The notes under the pieces: model-generated | What the model was told of the DNA's origin: nothing | The model's database searches: none | What the model saw: only the letters and a program-made list of their open reading frames with translations | Shown here: piece by piece, positions 8,540-16,299 of the stretch | Layout of the letters: each line of letters begins with the position of its first letter | How positions within the stretch are numbered: position 1 is the stretch's first letter | Position numbers and translations under genes: made by a program | Source of the DNA: Nocardioides zeae | Lineage (GTDB): Bacteria; Actinomycetota; Actinomycetes; Propionibacteriales; Nocardioidaceae | Assembly (NCBI RefSeq): GCF_030818655.1 | Contig: NZ_JAUTAN010000001.1 | Coordinates: 1,116,001-1,180,000, forward strand | DNA length: 64,000 nt | Reading direction: 5' to 3'

Positions 8540-9334
8540 ATGAACGACAGCCGGCCCGTCCGGATCATGTACCAGAGCTTCACCGACCCCGCCCACCACC
8601 AGCCCTACCTGAGCCGCCTCGCGGACCACCTCGCCGAGATCGCCGGCCCCGGGGTCACCTACGAGGTGCGCGGCATCTCGCCGGCCGACACCCAGCTGGG
8701 CCGCCTCAGCGAGCTCCGCTGCGGCGTGCAGTCGGTGGCGGGGATCGTCCAGGCCGAGCGGGAGGGCTTCGACGGCGTCCTCGTCGGCCACTTCCAGGAC
8801 GCCTGCCTCTACGAGGCGCGCACCGCGGTCGACATCCCCGTCGTGGGCCACGGCGAGGCGAGCATGATGCAGGCCTGCATGCTCGGCGGACGGGTCGGCA
8901 TCATCACGCTCGACACCGTCTACCTGTCGTGGCACCGCGAGCAGGTCCGTCGCTACGGGCTGCAGGACCGGGTGGTCGACGTGCGCGCGTTGCAGCTCAG
9001 CCCGGACGCGGCGGTGGCCGCCAACGACGACCCCGCGGCGTACGCGTCGATCCGGAGGACCTTCGTGGCGCTCGCCGAGGCGATGGTCGCCGAGAGCGAG
9101 GTCGATGTCGTCATGGCCGCCGGCGGCCTCTTCGCGCTGCTGAGCGCGCACGACGTGATCGAGGTGCCGGGCGCCCTGGTCGCGAACCCGACGCTGCTGG
9201 CGGTGCGACAGGCCGAGGTGGCCGTGTCGCTGGCCCGCGCGCTCGGGACCCCCGTGTCGCGGGGCGGACCCTTCGCCCGCGCGACCCCCCGTGCCGTGCA
9301 GGAACTGATGGAGCTGATGGGAGACCGACGATGA
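8540..9334 (+). CDS. Asp/Glu/hydantoin racemase superfamily protein without the usual catalytic cysteines
   Basis: The 264-aa protein has the two-domain racemase-fold pattern of the hydantoin racemase/maleate isomerase/arylmalonate decarboxylase group: VRIMYQSFTDP at the N-terminus, VVGHGEASMMQAC at mid-length and ANPTLLAVRQ at the C-terminus. The first catalytic Cys position (family CFxDPGL) reads GHFQDACL and the second (family GCAGM) reads AAGGLF, so both canonical cysteines appear replaced. It follows the oxidoreductase by 52 nt with a GAGAGG ribosome site and overlaps the OsmC gene by ATGA. It may isomerise or bind a dicarboxylate pathway intermediate rather than racemise an amino acid. 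Confidence 0.7.
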   Translation: MNDSRPVRIMYQSFTDPAHHQPYLSRLADHLAEIAGPGVTYEVRGISPADTQLGRLSELRCGVQSVAGIVQAEREGFDGVLVGHFQDACLYEARTAVDIPVVGHGEASMMQACMLGGRVGIITLDTVYLSWHREQVRRYGLQDRVVDVRALQLSPDAAVAANDDPAAYASIRRTFVALAEAMVAESEVDVVMAAGGLFALLSAHDVIEVPGALVANPTLLAVRQAEVAVSLARALGTPVSRGGPFARATPRAVQELMELMGDRR

Positions 9335-9750
9335 GCACGATGAGCTACACCGCCACGGCGCGCGCCGAGGGCGACGGTCGGAACGGCCACGTCCGCACCG
9401 CGGACGGACTGGTGGACCTCGACCTGGGGATCCCCAGCGAGATCGGCGGCGCCGGGGGAGCGGTCAGCAACCCCGAGATGCTCTTCGCCGCGGGCTACGC
9501 CGGGTGCTTCCTCTCCGCGCTCCACTCGGTGGCGCGGGCCCAACGGGTCAAGATCCCCGGCGCGGACGTCGAGGCCCTCGTCACCATCGCGGCGGGGGAG
9601 GCCGGCTTCGGGCTCTCCGTCGAGCTGGTGGCGACGCTGCCGGGCGTGAGCGACGAGGCGGCCGAGCAGCTGCTCGCCGCGGCTCACGCGAAGTGCCCCT
9701 ACTCGCGCGCGGTGACCGGCAACATCCCGGTGGAGCTGCGGCGCGGCTGA
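9331..9750 (+). CDS. OsmC/Ohr-family peroxidase
   Basis: The 139-aa protein matches the Ohr subgroup of Osm[15 protein letters not shown] with peroxidatic Cys59 and [11 protein letters not shown] with the second Cys122. Ohr proteins reduce organic hydroperoxides using lipoylated or thiol donors. It starts in an ATGA overlap with the racemase-like gene and is the last gene of the operon. Oxygenase-driven ring cleavage produces peroxides, which may explain its presence here. Length and both cysteines are intact, so it is probably active. Confidence 0.88.
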   Translation: MSTMSYTATARAEGDGRNGHVRTADGLVDLDLGIPSEIGGAGGAVSNPEMLFAAGYAGCFLSALHSVARAQRVKIPGADVEALVTIAAGEAGFGLSVELVATLPGVSDEAAEQLLAAAHAKCPYSRAVTGNIPVELRRG

Positions 9751-9832
9751 GGGCGCGGGTCTCGGTGGTGCGGCCCGGGGGGATGGGTACCAGAGGACGC
9801 TCGCCCGTTCGGGCAGGTCGGAGGAGACCCTC

Positions 9833-10885
9833 ATGTCGAACGACCCGATCAACCGGACGTCACCGGAGGAGGACCTGCTCGGGGTGCTCGCCTCGGCGGC
9901 ACCCCTGGCCCGGCGTGCCGGCGGGCTCCTCGACCTGCTGGGGCGCGAGGTGCCGTTCGACGCCGCCTGGCTCGCGCTCTGCGACCCCCGCTCGCGTGAG
10001 TACGCCGGCGTGGCCAGCGTGGGACTCGACGACGAGGCCGTCGCGTTCCTCGACGACCCGGCGACGACGCGGGACATGGCTGTGGCGGGGTTCGACCGGG
10101 ACCGGCCCCCGCAGAGCCTCGCGGAGCTGCCGGTGGCGCCACGGGACCTCCCGACCTGGGACCGGTGCCTCGGGCCCGCGGGCTTCCACGAGTGCCTCGG
10201 CGTCCCGCTCTTCGCGCCGGGCCGGCTCCACGTGGGGCACCTGACCCTGCTCTACCGCAGCGGGGAGCCGCCCCCCGAGGTGGCGCGGGAGCGGCTCGGG
10301 ACGCTCGCCCCGGCGATCGCCCGCGGCCTGTCGCCCGTGCTGTCGCTCGCCGTCGGGGCCCGCATCGCGCACGGCGCGGCCGCGGGGGTCGTGCTGCTCC
10401 GCGACGGCTCCGTCTGTGCGTTGCCGGGGCTCGGTGGCCACCTGCTGCTGGAGCCCGTCTCGTCCGTCGTGCAGCTCGCGCGGCGTGCCCTCGGGCGGGG
10501 CGACGTGTTCCGGTCGTTCCTCTGGCCGTCCGACGGCAGCAGGGGCGGTGCCTCGTCGTACGTGCGCCTGACGGTGCTGGCCGCCACGGACGCCCCGCCG
10601 TTCGTGGTCGGGACCGTGCTCGTGACGCTCGAGGCCGACTGCCAGGGCCTGACCGCGCGCGAGCTCGAGGTGCTCGGCCTGCTGGTCGAGGGGCTGTCCA
10701 ACCACGAGATCGCCGACCGCCTCGTGGTGGCGCAGCGCACCGTCGCCGCCCACGTCGAGCACGTGCTGCACAAGCTGGACGTGCCGACCCGGACGCTGGC
10801 CGCGCTCCGGGCGGAGCGGGAGGGGTGCTACGTCCCGGCCGCCCCGCCCCGCCCTGCCCCGCCCGCGACACCGGTACGCCGCTGA
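9833..10885 (+). CDS. LuxR-type transcriptional regulator with a GAF-like sensor region
   Basis: The 350-aa protein ends in a LuxR/GerE helix-turn-helix (about residues 274-318) with [12 protein letters not shown] and the recognition helix region [11 protein letters not shown]. The first 250 residues resemble a degenerate GAF ligand domain, as in regulators of aromatic degradation, though no family is certain. The start is set by GGAGGAG about 6 nt before the ATG. Its position at the end of the aminobenzoate operon, same strand and 82 nt away, suggests it controls the operon, perhaps through the palindrome at 33-46. The C-terminus is Pro-rich. Confidence 0.8.
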   Translation: MSNDPINRTSPEEDLLGVLASAAPLARRAGGLLDLLGREVPFDAAWLALCDPRSREYAGVASVGLDDEAVAFLDDPATTRDMAVAGFDRDRPPQSLAELPVAPRDLPTWDRCLGPAGFHECLGVPLFAPGRLHVGHLTLLYRSGEPPPEVARERLGTLAPAIARGLSPVLSLAVGARIAHGAAAGVVLLRDGSVCALPGLGGHLLLEPVSSVVQLARRALGRGDVFRSFLWPSDGSRGGASSYVRLTVLAATDAPPFVVGTVLVTLEADCQGLTARELEVLGLLVEGLSNHEIADRLVVAQRTVAAHVEHVLHKLDVPTRTLAALRAEREGCYVPAAPPRPAPPATPVRR

Positions 10886-10916
10886 CCCAGCCCCTCCCAC
10901 GCCGATCCCCCTCCCG

Positions 10917-10964
10917 GGACGTCATGCGAGGCGGCGGCCCCGGCGACCGCGACGCATGACGTCC
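10917..10964. terminator. Bidirectional terminator hairpin
   Basis: Perfect 12-bp arms (GGACGTCATGCG and its complement) at 10917-10928 and 10953-10964 enclose 24 nt. Flanking CCCCCTCC and GGAGGGTGGGGG extend the stem imperfectly. It sits between the convergent regulator and formaldehyde dehydrogenase genes. Confidence 0.7.
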
Positions 10965-10984
10965 GGAGGGTGGGGGAGCCCGCC

Positions 10985-12139
10985 TCAGGCGCCGACCCCG
11001 TTCGGGTGGAGCACGACCTTCGTCCAGCCCTCGTCGCGGCGGTCGAAGTGCTCGTAGGCCTCCGGCGCCTGGTCGAGCGGCAGCTCGTGGCTGACGATGA
11101 ACGACGGCTCGGCCTTCCCGGCGGCGATGAGGTCCCGCAGCGCGCGGTTGTACTTTTTGACGGGCGCCTGGCCGCTGCCGAGGTGCTGGCCCTTGAACCA
11201 GAACATGCCGTAGTCGAAGGCCAGCTTGCCCTGCTTCGCCAGCTCGTCGCTGGCCCCCGGGTCCTCGGGCACGAAGACGCCGACGCACCCGATGGTGCCG
11301 GTGAAGCGCACGGAGGCGACGAGCCGGTTCATCGTCAGGTTGGCGTACTCCTGCCCGTCCGGCTCGTGCGCCTGGTAGCCCACGCACTCGCAGCCGTTGT
11401 CGGCGCCGAGCCCCATCGTCTGGTCGAGCACGGCCTGCACCGGGTCGACGGCGGAGTCGTCGATGGCGATGGCGCCGATGGACTCGGCGAGCCGCAGCCG
11501 GTCGGGGTTCCGGTCGACGACCATCACCTTGCTGGCGCCGCGGATGGTGGCGGACAGGGCCGCCATGAGCCCGACGGGCCCGGCTCCGTAGATCACCGTC
11601 TGGTCACCCGGCTTCACCCCGGCCATCTCGGTGGCGTGGTAGCCCGTGGGGAAGATGTCGGCGAGCATCACGTAGTCGGTCTGGCGCTCCTGCGCGTCCT
11701 CGCCCAGGCGCAGGCAGTTGAAGTCGCCCCACGGCACGCGCAGCAGCTCGGCCTGCCCGCCGCCGTACGGACCCATGTCGGCGAAGCCGTAGGCGGCGCC
11801 CGCCATCGACGGCTCGGGCTGCGCGGTGAGGCAGTAGTTGGTGAGCTGGCGCTCGCAGTTCTTGCAGTGCCCGCAGGCGATGTTGAACGGCAGCACGACG
11901 TAGTCGCCGACCTGGATCTTGTCGACGCCGTCGCCGACCTCGATCACCTCGCCGAGGTTCTCGTGCCCGAACCAGCGCCCTGTCTCGAAGTCGGTGCGCC
12001 CCTCGTACATGTGCAGGTCGGAGCCGCAGATGTTGGCGGAGGTGACGCGCACCAGCATGTCGGTGGCCCGCTCGATGCGGGCGTCGGGGACCTCCTTGAC
12101 GCTGACCTGGCGGGGACCTTCGTACACGACTGCCTTCAT
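10985..12139 (-). CDS. fdhA: Glutathione-independent formaldehyde dehydrogenase (zinc alcohol dehydrogenase family)
   Basis: The 384-aa protein is a zinc-dependent medium-chain dehydrogenase. Catalytic zinc residues C38 (NICGSD) and H59/E60 (GHE) and the structural zinc cysteines C89, C92, C95 and C103 are present. The Rossmann motif is GAGPVGLMAA and the binding arginine/aspartate region is VVDRNPDRL. The long insert with FWFKGQHLG is characteristic of the formaldehyde/aldehyde-dismutase branch. The ATG at 12139 has a strong AGGAGG site 4 nt before it. Role: oxidation of formaldehyde or other aldehydes to acids with bound NAD. It is a single-gene unit facing the catabolic operon. Confidence 0.92.
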   Translation of the reverse strand: MKAVVYEGPRQVSVKEVPDARIERATDMLVRVTSANICGSDLHMYEGRTDFETGRWFGHENLGEVIEVGDGVDKIQVGDYVVLPFNIACGHCKNCERQLTNYCLTAQPEPSMAGAAYGFADMGPYGGGQAELLRVPWGDFNCLRLGEDAQERQTDYVMLADIFPTGYHATEMAGVKPGDQTVIYGAGPVGLMAALSATIRGASKVMVVDRNPDRLRLAESIGAIAIDDSAVDPVQAVLDQTMGLGADNGCECVGYQAHEPDGQEYANLTMNRLVASVRFTGTIGCVGVFVPEDPGASDELAKQGKLAFDYGMFWFKGQHLGSGQAPVKKYNRALRDLIAAGKAEPSFIVSHELPLDQAPEAYEHFDRRDEGWTKVVLHPNGVGA

Positions 12140-12284
12140 GGTTCCTCCTGGGTGGCGGGACGCCGGCCCCGGTCGGGACGGCCCCTCCATTGAGGCGGTG
12201 GCGGCCCGGTCCTGCCCATCGGCAGACCTGCCCATTTCCGTCCGCCCCGCCCGACGGTCGAGGTCCCGCGGGTACCGACCCCGC

Positions 12285-13280
12285 ATGGACCCCCTTCGCG
12301 TCGGCCTCGTGGCCGACCCCGCCTACCCGACCCAGGTCGCGCGCCGCCTGGACGACCTCCAGCCCGCGGACCGGGAGGGTGGCCCCGCGTGGGACGTCGA
12401 GCTGGTCAGCGAGCCGTTCACCTCGGCCTCCGAGTGGCCCGACGACGCGCTCGACCGCCTGGCGGACTTCGCCGGCGAACGCCGGTGGGAGGTCGTCGTG
12501 GGCCTGACCGAGCTGCCGCTGCGCGACGACGACGGTCACTACCTGCTCGCCGAGGCGGACCGTCGTCGCGGGGTGGGGGTGCTCTCCCTGCCGGCGCTGG
12601 GCGGCGTCCGCCCCCAGGCGCGGGCGCGTACGGCGCTCCTCGACCTGATCACGGACCTGACGGACCCCGACCCCTCGGCCGAGGCGCGGGTCCCGCTCCC
12701 GCCCCGGGGCGGCCGGGCCCGCCTCCTGCGCGGCATGGTCATCGCCAACCGTCCCTGGCGGCTCGTGCCCGGGCTGTCCTCCGCGCTCGTCGCGGCCCTG
12801 ACGACCGGCGCGATCGCGACGATCAACTCGACGGTGTGGCTCCTGGCCGACTCCCTGCACCCCTGGCGGCTCGTCGTCGCGACCGTCGCGGCGATCGCCC
12901 TCGTGGTCGGGTGGCTCATCATCGACGCCCACCTCTGGGACCGCCCCGAGGACGACTCCCGGGAGGCGCGGGAACGCTCCCGGCTCTACAACACCTCGAC
13001 AGTGCTCACCCTCACCGCGGGTGCCGTCGTCTGCTACGTCGTGCTCTACCTGGTGAACCTCGTCTGGGCCTTCTTCGTCCTCGACCCGGCGGTCATGGGC
13101 GGCTTCCTGCGGATCTCGATCAGCCACGCCGACTTCTTCCTGCTCGCCTGGTTCGTCGCCTCGGCGGCCACCGTCGGCGGGGCGTTGGGCAGCGGGCTCG
13201 AGTCGGAGGAGGCGGTGCGCGCCGCGGCGTACTCGAAGCGGGAGGAGCTGCGCCGCGAGCGGTTGGCGGAGCGGGACTGA
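12285..13280 (+). CDS. Membrane protein of unknown function with a soluble N-terminal domain
   Basis: The 331-aa protein has a soluble N-terminal region of about 150 residues (VGLVADPAYPTQVARRL, later WEVVVGLTELPL) resembling an alternating strand/helix domain. Four hydrophobic segments follow near residues 165-185, 195-218, 245-272 and 295-315, and the charged tail RREELRRERLAERD is probably cytoplasmic. No known family is recognised. The ATG at 12285 was chosen over longer frames because it begins the conserved-looking strand. It diverges from fdhA, with a 145-bp gap that must hold both promoters. Confidence 0.75.
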   Translation: MDPLRVGLVADPAYPTQVARRLDDLQPADREGGPAWDVELVSEPFTSASEWPDDALDRLADFAGERRWEVVVGLTELPLRDDDGHYLLAEADRRRGVGVLSLPALGGVRPQARARTALLDLITDLTDPDPSAEARVPLPPRGGRARLLRGMVIANRPWRLVPGLSSALVAALTTGAIATINSTVWLLADSLHPWRLVVATVAAIALVVGWLIIDAHLWDRPEDDSREARERSRLYNTSTVLTLTAGAVVCYVVLYLVNLVWAFFVLDPAVMGGFLRISISHADFFLLAWFVASAATVGGALGSGLESEEAVRAAAYSKREELRRERLAERD

Positions 13281-13291
13281 CGCCGCCGGGC

Positions 13292-13681
13292 TCAGCCCAC
13301 CGTGGCGTGCACGGCGGCCCCGACCGCGCCGATCGACATCGCAAGGAACGACGCGGTGCTGGCGACGCGGTAGGCGAGCGATGCGCCCGCGTCCTCGCGG
13401 AACGCGAGGGGGAGGAAGAGGAGGGGGTTCACGACGGCTCCGGCGACGAGCGGCACCACCACCCAGACGGGCGCACCGGGGAGGGCGACGCCCACCGCGA
13501 CGAGGAGGATCCCCATCAGCACGTAGTCGAGATGCATCTGCAGCAGCCGCCGCGGGTGCCGGACGCCGACGCGGGTCAGCGCCGTCGGCGCGACGTGCTG
13601 CAGGGCGACGGGCCAGCCGAGGAGGGTGCCGAGCGCGAGGAGGTACAGCCCGGTCAGGGGGAGGGTCTCCATGGGGTGCAT
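13292..13681 (-). CDS. Small four-helix membrane protein
   Basis: The 129-aa protein has about four hydrophobic helices (LTGLYLLALGTLLG, MGILLVAVGVAL, VVVPLVAGAVVNPL, and a C-terminal LAMSIGAVGAAVHA). The pattern RLLQMHLDYVLMGI, with a His in the second helix, recalls hydroxylaminobenzene mutase-like and related small membrane proteins, but that is a weak resemblance. The start could be ATG 13681 (MHPMETLP) or 13672. It follows the quinone reductase gene by 37 nt on the same strand and probably ends that transcript. Confidence 0.65.
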   Translation of the reverse strand: MHPMETLPLTGLYLLALGTLLGWPVALQHVAPTALTRVGVRHPRRLLQMHLDYVLMGILLVAVGVALPGAPVWVVVPLVAGAVVNPLLFLPLAFREDAGASLAYRVASTASFLAMSIGAVGAAVHATVG

Positions 13682-13718
13682 CGTGACGCATCCCGGCGGG
13701 TGACGGCGGCCCGACGGC

Positions 13719-14660
13719 TCACCCGAGGTCGAGCACCAGCCGCCCGCGCACCCCGCCGGCCGCCAGCCGCTCGTGCGCCTCGCTCGCCCGCTCCGCCGGT
13801 ACGACGTCGGCGACGCGCAGCGCGAGCACGCCGGCCTCGGCGAGCTCGCGCAGCTGCTCCAGCCAGTCGTGCCGCTCGGCGACCTCGGCCACGACGACGG
13901 GGTGGAAGCGCAGCCGGTCGTTGCCGTCGCCCTTCCAGAACCGCACGGTCGCCACCCCGCCGCCGTCCTTGACGGCGGGGAGCACCTGCTCGTCCTGCAC
14001 GGCGCCGTCGACGAGGCCGTCGACCCCGTCGGGGAAGGCCTCGCGGATCCGGTCGGCCACGTCCTCGCCGCGGGCGACGACGTGGTCGGCGCCGAACGAG
14101 CGGACGAGCTCGACGTCCTTCTCGGCGGCGTCCGCGACGACGACGAGCCCGGCACGCTTGGCCAGGGGGATGACGTAGCCGCCGAGGGCACCGGCGGCCC
14201 CCGTCACGGCGAGGACCTGCCCGGGGGCGAGCGCCAGCTGGTCCAGGGCGCGGATCGCGGTGAGGCCGTTCATCGGCAGGGTCGCGGCCTCGGCGTACGA
14301 GGTGCCCGCCGGCGCCCGCGTGACGGAGCCGGCGGGCAGCACGAGGTCCTCGCGGTACGCCCCGTGCTGGTCGCGCGGCACGACGACGCCCATGACGGCG
14401 TCGCCGGGGGACAGGTCGGTCGCGACCTCGGGGCCGACCTCGAGCAGCTCCCCGGCGACGTCCATCCCCGGCACGTCGGCCGTGTCGTGCGGTGCCCCCG
14501 AGCGGTTGCGCGCCCCGTTGACGACGTAGGTGTCGGTCGGGTTCACCGCAGCGGCCCGCACGCGCACACGGACCTGCCCCGGGCCCAGGGGCTCCGCCGG
14601 GAGGTCGATCTCGTGCAGGGCCTCCGGCCCGCCGTACTCGCTCACTCCGATGGCTCGCAT
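13719..14660 (-). CDS. NADP-dependent quinone oxidoreductase (zinc-less MDR family)
   Basis: The 313-aa medium-chain reductase has the GroES-like domain (VRVRAAAVNPTDTYV, VPGMDVAGEL) and nucleotide-binding motif TGAAGALGGYV. The terminal RGRLVLDLG strand is typical of quinone reductases. The cysteine zinc ligands of alcohol dehydrogenases are absent. It is the third gene of a leftward cluster after the GMC oxidoreductase and aldehyde dehydrogenase, 55 nt downstream of the latter, so it may recycle a quinone or reduce an unsaturated product of the same pathway. Substrate unknown. Confidence 0.82.
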   Translation of the reverse strand: MRAIGVSEYGGPEALHEIDLPAEPLGPGQVRVRVRAAAVNPTDTYVVNGARNRSGAPHDTADVPGMDVAGELLEVGPEVATDLSPGDAVMGVVVPRDQHGAYREDLVLPAGSVTRAPAGTSYAEAATLPMNGLTAIRALDQLALAPGQVLAVTGAAGALGGYVIPLAKRAGLVVVADAAEKDVELVRSFGADHVVARGEDVADRIREAFPDGVDGLVDGAVQDEQVLPAVKDGGGVATVRFWKGDGNDRLRFHPVVVAEVAERHDWLEQLRELAEAGVLALRVADVVPAERASEAHERLAAGGVRGRLVLDLG

Positions 14661-14715
14661 CGTTCCTGTCTACCGCCGGACGCAACGGTTCCGGTACGTC
14701 GCCGGGCGGCGCCCC

Positions 14716-16296
14716 TCAGTTCCGACGGCGCCCGCGGATCGTCTCGAGCGGGCGCCGCGGCAGCTTGGGCAGCTGCGAGGCCCGCCCGTGCAGGGCGAGC
14801 AGCAGGGTGGCAACGGTCGTCTCCTGCTCGGGGGTCCGCTCGAAGGTGGTGAGGTTGATCGGCGCCTTGAAGCGCGTGCGCGTCACGGACTTGGCGTAGG
14901 TGAACTCGCGGAGACCGTCGGGCCCGTGGATGCGCCCGAAGCCGGAGTCGCCGACGCCGCCGAACGGCAGCGACGGCACGCCCGCGAACGAGATGACCGA
15001 GTTGATCGACGTCATGCCGGTGCGCAGCCGCCGGGCGAGGTCCTCGCCGCTCTTCCCGGTGAAGATCGCGGAGCCCAGTCCGTACTTGCCGGCGTTGGTC
15101 AGCTCGACCGCCTCGTCCATGTCGCGCACCTTGCGCACCGTCACGGTCGGGCCGAAGGTCTCCTCGGTGACGGCCGCGCTGTCCTCGGGCACGTCGACGA
15201 GCACCGTCGGCTGCACGAACCGGTCGCCGACCGCCTCGGCCCCGCCGACCACGGCGCGGCCTCCGCGGGAGAGCGCGTCGTCGACGTGGCGGCGCACGAT
15301 CTCGAGCTGGCCGGGCATTGTCATCGGCCCGATCTTGGCGTCGACGTCCACGCCGGCGTGCACGGTCCGGGCGCGCTCGGCGAGCAGCTCGACGAACCGG
15401 TCGTGCACCCGCTCGTGCACGTAGATCCGCTCGACGCCGGCGCAGGTCTGCCCGGCGTTGGCGAAGGCGCCCCAGGCGGCGGCGTCGGCCGCGGCGTCGA
15501 GGTCGGCGTCCTCGTCGACGAGCAGCGCGTCCTTGCCGCCTGCCTCGACGATCACCGGGGTCAGGGTCTCGGCGCAGGCGGCCATCACCCGCTTGCCGGT
15601 CGCGGTCGAGCCGGTGAAGGCGACCTTGTCGACACCGGCCCGGCACAGCGCGGCACCGGTGTCGCCGAACCCGGTGACGACCTGCAGCAGGTCGTGGTCG
15701 GGCACGACCTCGCGCAGGCTGTCGGCCAGCCAGTGCGCGACCCCGGGGGTCAGCTCGCTCGGCTTGAACACGACCGTGTTGCCGGCCGCGAGCGCGTAGC
15801 CGATGGAGCCCATCGGCGTGAAGACGGGGTAGTTCCAGGGGCCGATGACGCCGACGACGCCGAGCGGCAGGTACTCGACCGACGCGGCCTGGTTGGCCAG
15901 CAGCAGGCCGGGGGAGACCCGCTTGCGGCCGAGGACCTTCTCGGCGTGCGACCCGGCCCAGGCGAGGTGGTCGATGGTGAGCGTGCACTCGAGCTGCGCG
16001 TCGCCGTGCGGCTTGCCGGTCTCCTGGTGCACGACGTCGCAGAGCTGCGCGAGCCGCCGGGTGAGCACGCCGCGCCACTGCGTGAGCACCTCGCGGCGGC
16101 CGGCGAAGCCGAGGTCGGCCCACCAGCTGGCGGACGCGCGGGCTCGCGCGACGGCGGCCCGCACGTCGTCCTCGTCGTGGACGGGGTGGACACCGACGAC
16201 GTCGCCGGTGGCGGGGTTGACGGACGCGAAGGTACGCCGCTCGTCGCCGGCCCCGCTGGGCTCGGTCGCGCTCGGGGGCGTGCTCGTGGTGGTCAT
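14716..16296 (-). CDS. NAD(P)-dependent aldehyde dehydrogenase (succinate-semialdehyde dehydrogenase-like)
   Basis: The 526-aa protein carries IGPWNYPVF, the FTGSTATGK nucleotide motif, catalytic Glu in VEAGGK and nucleophile Cys285 in NAGQTCAG. The sequence FAGVPSLPFGGVGDSGFGR matches class-3-like aldehyde dehydrogenases that bind membranes or act on long or aromatic aldehydes. A basic C-terminal tail (RRPLETIRGRRRN) extends past the usual end and might touch membrane. It starts 3 nt after the GMC oxidoreductase stop, so the pair very likely oxidises an alcohol to aldehyde and then to acid. Confidence 0.88.
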   Translation of the reverse strand: MTTTSTPPSATEPSGAGDERRTFASVNPATGDVVGVHPVHDEDDVRAAVARARASASWWADLGFAGRREVLTQWRGVLTRRLAQLCDVVHQETGKPHGDAQLECTLTIDHLAWAGSHAEKVLGRKRVSPGLLLANQAASVEYLPLGVVGVIGPWNYPVFTPMGSIGYALAAGNTVVFKPSELTPGVAHWLADSLREVVPDHDLLQVVTGFGDTGAALCRAGVDKVAFTGSTATGKRVMAACAETLTPVIVEAGGKDALLVDEDADLDAAADAAAWGAFANAGQTCAGVERIYVHERVHDRFVELLAERARTVHAGVDVDAKIGPMTMPGQLEIVRRHVDDALSRGGRAVVGGAEAVGDRFVQPTVLVDVPEDSAAVTEETFGPTVTVRKVRDMDEAVELTNAGKYGLGSAIFTGKSGEDLARRLRTGMTSINSVISFAGVPSLPFGGVGDSGFGRIHGPDGLREFTYAKSVTRTRFKAPINLTTFERTPEQETTVATLLLALHGRASQLPKLPRRPLETIRGRRRN

Positions 16297-16299
16297 GGC

